This document shows, in pieces, positions 17,035-26,700 of a stretch of DNA of 29,363 bases (the stretch's first letter is position 1; the number at the start of each line of letters is the position of its first letter). Below the pieces are notes generated by a model. The model worked only from the letters and a program-made list of their open reading frames with translations, searched no databases and was not told the origin of the DNA. A program made the translations under genes and the position numbers. This DNA is from Chara braunii (Eukaryota > Streptophyta > Charophyceae > Charales > Characeae): contig BFEA01000123.1 in assembly GCA_003427395.1 (NCBI GenBank), forward strand, positions 1,687,379 to 1,716,741, written 5' to 3'.

Positions 17035-18282
17035 GTAAATCCATCACTTTTACCGCAGTCAGTAGGAGAATTCCATGCCGTCGTTCTTCTCTAACTACAG
17101 GTGGAGGTAGAAGTCAATGCAGAACCGTATGTATGTTCATTCATGGCATGCTCACACGAAGACTTTCCTATTTTAACTGTCTAAACGTATCTGACTGCAA
17201 TAACGGCCGAATCTAGGAGTATCTGACTGCAATTGTGACCAGACTCCAGATCTGAGTCCAAAAACTACTACCGGTAGTGTGAGTATGCCCTCAGACTTGT
17301 CGCATAGACAAAGTGAGCTGACGCCGCCGCGTCCTTGCTCACCACAACGAATACTCCTGCGGTCGCAAAGATACAGAGGGACGCTGGACCCGTTTTCCAG
17401 CAGGTGCTGCTCCCCACCAATAGATGGAGCTCCCCCCCAGGTGTTAGCGGTGTCTGCTCTTATCAGCACCACTAACACTGACGGGGGCGTGTTGTTGAAA
17501 AAAAAAAAAAAAAAAAAAAAAAAAAACAGAGAAAGATTGGTAAAGCAGCCCCGGCCACCTCCCCACCCAACACACGCTTCCACCCGTACAGCGAATCAGG
17601 CTCTCCTCTCTCTCCTCACTCAGCCCCCTTATCCCTCACCCTCCCCCCTTAGACATGCCCTCATTCTAGGCCAAGTCATTCAACAACACTGGCTATTTAG
17701 TAGCAAAAGGCGCTGTGTCGTTTGGTCACCGCCGAGCGACAGTAGTATCCGTTCAATCTCATCTCAGTTTACAAGAGAACGCGGCCATTACTTTCGCCGT
17801 GCAGTTTTCCAAACGGCGAGAGCTGGGAGAGTGACAGGGCTCTCTCTCGTTCGCTTGCGGTTGCAGACTCGCCACCGGAAAAGCGACTAAGCAACTCTGC
17901 ACACATCAAGGCAGAGTGTAGATGGCAGATCAGCCTGCCCTGCCTCCTCACCAAACGCAGCGGACTTCCCTTCAGATCTCCTTTCTTTTTTTTTTTTTTT
18001 TTAGCATCTTCAGGTAATTCTGCCAGCGGTGATAATTATCCGTTCATATATCCAGAACCCTTCCGTCAAGAATGAACGGAGAGGCTTCCCACTGCGTAGG
18101 CCATTGTCAACGAAAAATCAACAGAACACATTGAATTCCAATCAAGAGGGGGAAAGAAAGATATGCATAAATAAAGCACCTCCGCCGAATGGAGAATGGG
18201 ATACAAAGTACATACCTTTATCATTTTTTGTAGCGATTATAATATTATATGGTCTTAATAATATCAAGCTCTCAGTGAGAGG
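17035..18282. other. Intergenic DNA with poly(A) and poly(T) runs
   Basis: A 29-base A-run lies at 17498-17526 and a T-run at about 17984-18002. A plus-strand frame (17279-17890) crosses the A-run and has no recognised motif; the flanking sequence looks like old retrocopy debris. No RNA gene was recognised. Confidence 0.5.
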
Positions 18283-18590
18283 CACCCACCGCTGGATCTG
18301 TTATCTTAGTGGGAACTCTCTCTGAAATTACTAGGACTTACTTAATTAGCGCAAAAGACAAAAAAAATTAAAAAATTAAAAAAATATGGTGGTGTGTAGT
18401 TCGATGTTCTAGCAGAAGATCCATTCTCATTTTGCACATTTGGAGACTAACTAGTGGAGCTGCAGGGGCCCAATGCCAACGAAGTAAACAGAAAAGATCT
18501 CAATCAATAGCCTTAGGGATAAACAAGCTCATTCACCCACTGCTGCATCTGTTATCGTAGTGGGAACTCTCTTGAAATTAGGAAGTTAAT
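18283..18590. repeat. Dispersed direct repeat, two copies 250 bp apart
   Basis: CACCCACCGCTGGATCTGTT with downstream GTGGGAACTCTCT and GAAATTA at 18283-18325 recurs, with a few changes, at about 18533-18577. Between them lies AT-rich non-coding sequence. It is probably an old local duplication. Confidence 0.6.
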
Positions 18591-18782
18591 AAAATTACTA
18601 AATTAATAAAATTATGTTTTCCAACTTTCCTTAAGATTTTCACAATCTTTCCCCACGTTACTCGTTATTTCACTCCTTTCATTTATATTATTTTTATTAA
18701 TTTTTATATTATTTAATACTCTTAGAGTCTTCGTGTGATTTCTATAATATACAGTTCCTTAACTCTCCCTCATCTGCTCTGC

Positions 18783-18860
18783 TTCCCACCATAGACAGTG
18801 GGTACTATATCCCTCCCTTTCCCACCAAAGAAAGTGGTAGTATATCCCTCCCCCTCCTGC
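18783..18860. repeat. Short tandem duplication, two ~38-bp units
   Basis: CCCACCATAGACAGTGGGTA followed by CTATATCCCTCCC is repeated as CCCACCAAAGAAAGTGGTAG followed by TATATCCCTCCC. The region is non-coding. Confidence 0.6.
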
Positions 18861-18982
18861 CTCCCCCCGCCTCCAAACCACAAGAGGGACAACAAGGCGA
18901 AGTAGCACAGCGGCATAATCCCCCCATCAGATGCCCAAATGGTCATTGATCGTTGAATAATGTGAATCAAGACAAACTGAAG

Positions 18983-19072
18983 ACACAGTGAGGAACAGAG
19001 CGATGGCACTGGCCAGACGCTCTGACAACACAGTGAGGAACAGAGCGATGGTACCGGCCAGTCTCGACAGAG
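18983..19072. repeat. 45-bp tandem duplication
   Basis: ACACAGTGAGGAACAGAGCG followed by ATGG and GGCCAG occurs at 18983 and again at 19028. The two units differ by a few bases. The period is a multiple of three and both strands stay open, but no protein family was recognised. Confidence 0.7.
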
Positions 19073-19459
19073 AGGATAAGAGCAATACTGGGCAGATGTG
19101 CCGGTGCCCAAATGTTATTCTAAGCAACAATCCAAAGTTTTCCAAACCCAATGGTTCAAACTCAAAAGATAATGCCGGAGTTTTCCCTTTCTGAGGTGCT
19201 GTTTGGTCGCACCAGCCAGGAAGGAAGATTGTATTCGCGCCTTTGAGAATACAGGAGAATGGGAAGAGGCAGGGGACAGGGTTCATCGAGAAAGCCGAAA
19301 TGTGAACGACCATCACCACGGGGAAACAGAGAGACACAGGCATCTGAAAGACAGCCACCCGCGTGATAGTGTTGGCGGGCACTCCTTACGACGAGGCACC
19401 GACTGTTTTGCACAACAACCTAAACTTCCTAAAGATACTCGAATTCGGCATTTATTTAT

Positions 19460-19492
<33 letters not shown>

Positions 19493-19693
19493 GAAAATCT
19501 AAAGCGAGAACAAGAAAAAGAATTTACAATAACAAGTTAAAAACTGTCATTAAAAGATAAAAAGGAAGAAGAAAGAAAGGAAGAAAGACGGACAAAAAAA
19601 AAAAGGAAAAAAGAAAGAAAGAAAGAAAGAAAGAAAGAAACAAACAAACAAAGAAACAAACAAAGAAAGAAACAAACAAACAAAAAAAGAAGT
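19460..19693. repeat. Purine-rich (GAAA)/(AAAC) tract
   Basis: About 230 bp of A-rich sequence include runs of GAAA and CAAA repeats at 19610-19690. The Phe/Leu/Ser-rich minus-strand frames are artefacts. A separate A30 run follows at about 19821-19850. Confidence 0.9.
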
Positions 19694-19818
19694 GATAACA
19701 AGAGCGTGCCTGCTGCGGCTCTGCCCACGCCACAGATTAGAGGTGGGAGGAGGGGTCTCCTCCACACCAGAAACTGGCGAAACAAAAAGGGGGAAATCAG
19801 ACAAAGCATAGACCCACC

Positions 19819-19851
<33 letters not shown>

Positions 19852-19904
19852 ACGAGGACTTGGGCATAACTCAGCCCTTGGCACAGGCAGGGGGTACTAT
19901 GGGG

Positions 19905-20165
19905 GCTGGACAGGCCGCACAATACCATGTGGGCAGGGTAGTACCATCTGGTTGCGGTCACTCTATGGGGGGTGGGGCATACCATGTGCGCCGGATGGTA
20001 CCAACACACACTGGGTCGGAAAAAAAAAAAAGGGAAATTTACATCTGTACCCCATTGGGCAACCCCATGTGGGCAAGATGACACCATGTGGTTGCGGTCC
20101 CACTGTGGGGGGTGGGACATACCATGTGCGCTGGAAGGTACTACCAGCACACACGGGCCCCAAAA
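19905..20165. repeat. Tandem duplication, unit ~150 bp
   Basis: The first unit contains GTGGGCAGGGTAGTACCATC, GGTTGCGGTCACTC, GGGGGGTGGGGCATACCATG and CCAACACACACTGGG. The second, from about 20068, contains GTGGGCAAGATGACACCATG, GGTTGCGGTCCCAC, GGGGGGTGGGACATACCATG and CCAGCACACACGGG. Divergence is about 15-20 percent by eye. It precedes a block of nested inverted repeats. Confidence 0.75.
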
Positions 20166-20345
20166 GAAAAGGGAAGCTTGCATCGGCACCCCATTTAAAA
20201 ATGGGAATTTGTGTTTATACCCAGTCCCAGCACCCAACTTGCATCCATACCCAGGAAACTGCCAACGGAAATTATTTGCATGCCCCCCAAAAAAAAGGGG
20301 TGGACCCAGGTCAGTGACCAACTACCGGAATGCTCACATGGTATT

Positions 20346-20538
20346 GTGGACCATGCTGTTGGAGAGCGAAATTATCACAACAGCATGGTCCACCTCAGTC
20401 TCGTGTAGGTCCATAATTTGCACCTACCTGTAGTCCACCTCACTCCTGGGCATGCAAATAATTTGCCCTGGGTATCCCAGGAATTATGGACCTACACAAG
20501 ACTGAGGTGGACCATGCTGTTGGAGGGCGAAATTATCC
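20346..20538. repeat. Nested foldback with 41-bp arms
   Basis: Positions 20377-20418 are the reverse complement of 20482-20522 with one mismatch; the arm includes GGTCCACCTCAGTCTCGTG. In addition, the 31 bp at 20346-20376 recur as a direct repeat at 20508-20538, so the left side also forms a small hairpin on its own. GCATGCAAATAATTTGCC at about 20451 is in turn inverted relative to about 20269-20285. The arrangement suggests successive insertion or template switching at one site. Confidence 0.75.
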
Positions 20539-20723
20539 TCATACCCAGGGCAGTTGAGCCACACAACATCCCCTGGGATATTAGTATATTAGTATTAGTA
20601 CTGTTATACCCAGGTACCTGGCCACTAGAAAAGAGGATTGCATCCAGTGCCTGAATTCCTGGATCTCTACAGTAGTCATGTACAGATTCTGGCATGTCAT
20701 CCAAGCCTCGTTGCTAGTGGGAC

Positions 20724-20770
<47 letters not shown>
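20724..20770. repeat. (CT)n microsatellite
   Basis: About 45 bp of CT dinucleotide, followed at 20798 by a G8 run. Non-coding. Confidence 0.97.
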
Positions 20771-20772
<2 letters not shown>

Positions 20773-20978
20773 CCTCTCCGCGTGTGACAATGCGTGTGGG
20801 GGGGGGAAGAGAGCGAGAGAAAGAGGGCACGAGGTCCCATTTGCAAAGAGGATTACATTAAGCATCTGACTAGACGTGTCTCACTGAGAGATGCAGAAAT
20901 CGTGATGTTCTGCTGCTCTCCACAAACACGCCCAGATTTGGGAGCAACATCTAATCCTTACCAGCAACCCCCACCACG

Positions 20979-21237
<259 letters not shown>

Positions 21238-22168
21238 TCTCCATCAGGAGAGTACGGGAAGAAAGAGGGGGAGGACGAGAAGAAGAATGGGGAAGAGGGG
21301 GAAGAGGCGGAAGACATGCATTTCAAATTCCAAATTCCATCTCGGTGTGGTTACAGCCACCATTTTGTCAGCCCTGTCCCTGGCCATGAGCATAACTTTT
21401 GTGGTCCCGGACAGAGGCCCTGAGGAGCCGGGTATCTGTGCAATTTCACACAGGGGAAAAGTTGGGTACTACGTTAAGTTGAACAGCGCCTGGGTATAGA
21501 TGCAAGTTGGGCGCTGGGACTGGATACCGATGCAACGTTCCCAGAAAAGAAAAACAGGACACGCACCAGAAAAGAAAGAAACACCCATGGCCGACATCAG
21601 GTAGACGTCGGCCCCATGCACTGCCAAGCATTGCTATGCAGGGTGGGCCGTAGAAGTATGTGGCCTTGCTGATACTATGTGAACTGGGTCGCACTAAATG
21701 ACCTCCATTCATGGTAATGTACAAGGACTTCCAAGTCGGTCAGGTGCATGATCTGACCATCTTTTTGGTAAGGTACATGGGGTGCCCTGTAAGTTGTCAG
21801 GTGCATAATCTGAACCTATTCTGGTCACAAGTTCAGGTGCATTTTTGACAGGGACTCCATAGTCACTCCAAAATTTTCAGGGTAGTCTCCGCAAAAAGAG
21901 ACTTTAATACTCTACGATGCTCTCGCAAGAATGACGCACGTCGCACTCCCTCGCACCAACGCCGCAAAGCCGCTCCGTCGAATTCCACACCACCCACTAA
22001 ACACACTTCCACGCGAAGAGCTGTGCAGTGCCGAGCAATTATGCGTGTTTCATCCCATCGGACTCGTCAGTGGCCAGACACACCCAAAAATAAGAGACGT
22101 GGTCGCACCGATGGCAGTATGCGCCTGGGGGTAACCCATAACCCAATGCTCTTCCACGACCATGGTAG
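21238..22168. other. Intergenic DNA with short repeats
   Basis: Positions 21489-21529 (TGGGTATAGATGCAAGTTGG and onward) are the inverse of 20218-20258. The word TCAGGTGCATRATCTGA occurs near 21739 and 21799, and a shorter TTCAGGTGCAT near 21833. No gene was recognised. Confidence 0.5.
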
Positions 22169-22280
22169 CCTGTACGAATCCTTTGCTTCTTGCTGCTTTC
22201 AAATGCCCTCTCTGCTGCCTGGTGTTCTGGTGTGATCCGCTCTTCTGGCTGCTGTCGTTCTTGCCTAAGGGAATGACCAA
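22169..22280. repeat. 112-bp direct repeat, copy 1
   Basis: Matches 22677-22788 over the same length with about six substitutions and no indels. On the minus strand two frames are open in both copies, one of them reading 'RQERQQQEERITPEHQAAER', a charged helix-like segment. Whether it is a duplicated exon or a repeat fragment cannot be decided here. Confidence 0.85.
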
Positions 22281-22676
22281 CTGGCGCTACGCAAGTGCCA
22301 CGAAAGCCCGACCCTGGACATTCTAAAGACCAGGTTCAGGATTTCAAAGCACGGACATAGCAGGCGCCCCCTGTCCCGAATTTCTTGACGCGGTTCTATT
22401 TACAACGCAGAGCCTGCGATATCATCTACACGTGAGAACTCGATGGCAGTGCATCGCCATGACAGACTTCAATGCTGAACAGAAATGAATGATGTCTGTC
22501 CGTTACACCTTCCATTTAACACCCGATGTCAAACATCAGACATTCTCCCAAAGGTCTTTATCCCTTGTACCTTATCCTCTCCAAAGCTCCTCTCTCCTCT
22601 CTCCTCAGAGTCTTGTGTGACATACGTACAGAACGGATGCTACTAATCTGTTTCTGAAACATGCCATCGTTCAAAA
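22281..22676. other. Spacer between the 112-bp repeats
   Basis: No gene, RNA or repeat was recognised in this ~400-bp interval. Only short frames are open. Confidence 0.5.
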
Positions 22677-22788
22677 CCTGTACGAATCCTTTTCTTCTTG
22701 CTGCTTTCGAATGCCCTCTCCGCTGCCTGGTGTTCTGGTGTGATCCGCTCTTCTTGCTGCTGTCGTTCTTGCCTAAGGGAATGACCAA
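22677..22788. repeat. 112-bp direct repeat, copy 2
   Basis: Begins CCTGTACGAATCCTTTTCTT and ends CTAAGGGAATGACCAA, as copy 1 does apart from substitutions. The flanks of the two copies are unrelated. Confidence 0.85.
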
Positions 22789-22849
22789 GAGAGGGACTGG
22801 GCTTTGAGAGGGATGAGATAGCATGGAGTGGGCCCCCAATGGGGTAAGA

Positions 22850-23085
22850 CAGGATAAGACGTGATGGATTCGGATGGGGTGGGTAGGATGAGAAGGGGTT
22901 TGGACAGGATAAGGTGGGAATGGAGATGAGATGGGACAGGGATAGGGACAATATGGGACTGGGGGACAGGATGGGGACGGGACGACGGCGGAACAGGGAC
23001 AGGATGGGGACGGGACGAGGACGGGACAGGGACAGGATGGGGATTGGAATGGCAATGGGAGAGAGAAAGGGAATGGGAGATATAG
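22850..23085 (+). repeat. G-rich minisatellite (GGGACAGGATGGGGAC-like)
   Basis: Units such as GGATGGGGACGGGACGACGG and GGGACAGGGACAGGATGGGG recur from about 22910 to 23045, with a looser GGATGGG-rich lead-in. The plus strand has many closely spaced G3-G4 runs and so could form G-quadruplexes. The Pro/Ser-rich minus-strand frames follow from the repeat. Confidence 0.8.
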
Positions 23086-23137
23086 CGAATGAATAAGGAA
23101 GAGAAGAGACAAACGTGTGACCGAGCAACACGAGCAT

Positions 23138-23385
23138 TCTACAAAGGAATAAGCCCAGAGGTCAAATTTGACCAATTTGACCAATTTGACCAGTTTGACC
23201 AATTTGACCAATTCTACAAATGAATAAGCCCAGAGGTCAAATTTGACCAGTTTGACCAATTTGACCAATGCTCAAACGGTCAAAGGGTCTAATATAATTT
23301 GACCAATGATCAAATGGTCTAATTTGGTCAACTCATCATTGGTCAAATTAGACAATTTGACCGTTGGTCACAAGATTTGATCAGT
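23138..23385. repeat. TTGACC array (W-box-like cluster)
   Basis: TTTGACCAAT-type 10-mers are repeated in tandem. By eye there are about ten TTGACC on the plus strand and five on the minus strand within 230 bp. GAATAAGCCCAGAGGTCAAA occurs twice, 72 bp apart, so a larger unit was duplicated as well. TTGAC(C/T) is the core site of plant WRKY factors. The periodicity is better explained by tandem duplication, and regulation is only a possibility. Confidence 0.8.
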
Positions 23386-23791
23386 GGAACAAAGACTGGT
23401 GAGGTGGATCAATAATGAGACGTTGAACCGACGACGGATTGATGCGCAAACAAATCTACGAATGAATGCACGACCAGAACACCAATAAGTAGCAACGGAG
23501 AGAGAAATGTGCGTGTGTGAAAAACCAACTGACCAAATGAAAACGAAGGGAGTAACGGAATGAGCCAGGGAGCAATCGAACGAACAAGTAAACGAACGAG
23601 CGAAGTAAAAGACAAACGAACAAGGACAGGCAATCCTGACGAAGAGGAAACAAGGACACGGAAACAAACAAATAAGAGAACAGGCAGGTAATGGTGGAAT
23701 ACACAGCATGCAAAAGCTGCTATCGACGCAATTCCAAAACAAAAATCAAATCAAATCGAAATCCATTGTTGAGCCATAATAAATTTAATAA
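23386..23791. other. DNA downstream of the SPIDR-like exon
   Basis: The plus strand is rich in CAAACGAACGAGCGAA-like words. No protein motif, RNA gene or transposon end was recognised. If the gene continues by splicing, this lies in its first visible intron. Confidence 0.45.
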
Positions 23792-26700
23792 TCATGTTCG
23801 CAGCACTTCCGCAGAATGAGTGCTAACAAGAACCTTTGTCCCGAGAGAAGGAAGGACAATCTCTCTCCAAGGTTTATAGAGCCGGATTACAGACATGACA
23901 TCAAGCTCCAGCTCATGACCGAACTTGGCATGGAAGAACACATGAACATGCGGTGCCTGCTGTGAAGAGAGAGAGTTTGAATGACCTGACTCCCGCTCAA
24001 TTGGGTCCACAAGCTGCTTATTTGTCCTTACTTGCGAACTACGATTCCAAGATGTCCCACCACCTTCCCCTCCGCCCCTGCCACATCGATTGGCTGAAGT
24101 AGGATTGCAGTTCCAATCCGCCGGACACCGCAATACTGCACACACACACTTCAGCAGATTCGCTTCAAGCGACTTACGAACAATGCGCAGATCAATGGAA
24201 TTCTCCAGAAGGAAACCAGAAGTTTCCCAATTCTTCCCGCTGGCGGCGGTAGACTCTTCCATCGACTTTGCCTTCGACAACAAAAACTGTTGTTGCCGAC
24301 GCTTTTCGTCTTGCAATGCCTTCTGTAGTGCACCGAAAAGAGAGGATGGCGCTGCACGGCAACCCTCTCCTGGATGGCCACCTCTGCCTCCGCGTCCTCT
24401 CCCTCCCCCTGTCCCTGCTGCAGGTAGAGCCTCCTCCTCACCCGCTCCCGCTCTGCTCTCGCTATTCCCCCACAAGGGCCTCGATTGCTTCAGTCGATCG
24501 CGGAGCTGAGCCGCAACTCCAAGCACAGGTGCCACCGGATCATCTGAACCCCTCTCTCTCATGTCGCTGCTCGTCTCCGAACTTCCCGGGCAGCCACTTC
24601 TCACACTGGACGTTTTCGTCTTATCGAGCAAAAGGCTGGCTACTCTCACACCTCTGCACTCTGTGGAGAATAGCCGTACCTTGTCAGATGTTGCAGGCTT
24701 GCCACCGTCTTTGTGCCTCGAGGACAGACCGATCTTATCGGCCACGTAATCCTCTTCATCATCTGGATACTCTGCCATTGGGCCGCTTTCGATATTTTCC
24801 TCTACCTCATGTGAAGCTCCTCCCCCATGTGAAGCTCCTCCACCATCGCCGTGCTCATGTGAACTACCCGCCAATAATCGACTTGTCCTATCATGAACGC
24901 CGCCACCTGAAGTCTCGACTGACAGAGTACGAGAGCTAACAGCATCGTGATCGGCAGGACGGTGGGGATGCTCTACTGTGCAGCAGTGTTGCCCCTCGGT
25001 TCGGTTGTTTTCGGTTGTACCACGCACACAAATCGGTTCAACAGGATTTTCGCAATGCTGTGACTGATGATGATGTTTTCTCCCCTCCATGTGAAGATCA
25101 GTGCCAGATCTAGCAGCGATACGATTGGCAGGGTGCTGAAGATGCTCTACCCTGGACAATCGTTGATGCGGAATCCGGTCGCCTTCCATACTGCCACCTA
25201 CAGTTGCCTGATTGACAGGACCGAGATAACATTGTGACTGGTCTTGTCTTCTCCCCTCCACCTGAGCATCACTGTTACACTTAGCAGCGAGGCGATCGGC
25301 AAGATGCTCAAGATGCTCTACCCTACACCATCTTCGCCCCTCGGCGTGATCGTTTTCTCCACTTCCACCTACAGATATCTGACCGACAAGACTTCGACCA
25401 CACTGCGACTGATGCCCACCTCTCCCCTCTTTCTGAACATCATTCCTAGAGCTAACAGCAAGCTGATTGACATGATGCGGAAGATGTGCTACCCTGTCTC
25501 TTCTCCTTCCCTCCGCCTGGTCATTTTCTCTACTGCCATCTACAGCAATCCGATTGCTCAGGGTTTGGTCCCACTGCAACTCATGCCGTTTTCCCCCCTT
25601 CATCTCAGCACCAGCTTCCGGGTTTAGAAGGGCCTTTGGCTTACCTCGCGCAGCCGTTGGATGTTGAAAATGATGCTCTACCCTGTGCCATCTCTGCCCC
25701 TCAGTGTGGTTGGCTCTACCCCCACTCACAGCAATCTGATTCACAGGTATTTGATCACAGCACTGAGATTGCCTCCGTCTTGTCTCCTCCGTCTGAGCAT
25801 CGGTTTCGGGGCTAAGGAGGATTTTAGGCTCACCTCTTTCGGCCGTCTGATTAGCAGGCAATGTGTCACGGTAAGATGCATGTTGTGCCCTTTCTTCAGC
25901 ATGATCGTCTTTTCTATCGCCGCTGATAGCGATCCCATCGGCAGGGTGCACCTCAAGGTGCTGCTCAAACTGTGAGCGGCAGTGCCGTCTTTCCTCAAGT
26001 GCATTACTTACGATCCTAGGAATGATGCCTTTGGCCATCCGACTATATGAATGCTGCTCTCTGTCCAACTGAGACCGCAAGTCTCGTCTCCCTTCCGATT
26101 GGTCCAGCTGGGACAGTCTTCTCCCCTCCCTCTGCCCCCCCCACTGGGACTGTATTCTCCCCTCTATCTTAAGGTCCAACTGCGACTGTCTTCTCCCCTC
26201 CCTCTGATTACCTGCCGTACTTTCGATTACCGTATCCATTTGGCAATCGGAGTGCATGGGGCTCGTCAGATCCTGAAGCAACGTGCGACCTTGACGACCC
26301 TGACTTGAGAGCAATTTATTCTGTGTATCGTTCATGCAAGACTCATTCTGTGTCTCCTTCATGCAGTTCGACTTTGTGCCATCGTGCAGCTGAGAAGAGG
26401 GGGACACTGCTTCTCTGGGAGCAGGCGGCTCTGATTCACGCCATTGACTCGTAAGCATGTCCATCAATCTCTGAATGCCGCCTTTATGGTTTCCGGCTGC
26501 AGTGCATCTCGCTCCACAAGAATGCGTCTGTGGAGCATCCACTGGACCATCCTGGGGTGCAAGAGATTGGCCTGATGATGTCACCTTTGAAGAAGACAAA
26601 TGGTGGTTGCCGGCAATCTGTGTCGGCTGTACAAGTGGTGTGTCGAAATCTCCTACAGCGTTGATGTCATCCTCCTTCGGAAATGCTTGGAACTCGTCCA

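Noticed and set aside
17279-17890. 203-codon plus-strand frame as a gene
   Set aside because: A poly-Lys segment comes from an A29 run, composition is Ser/Pro/Arg-random, and no motif was recognised.
22558-23268. 236-codon minus-strand frame with 'KLVKLVK' and Pro/Ser-rich runs
   Set aside because: It is the translation of the TTGACC array and the G-rich minisatellite. No domain remains once repeats are removed.
23138-23385. CRISPR array, suggested by short regular repeats
   Set aside because: Units are about 10 bp with no unique spacers, and the context is eukaryotic.
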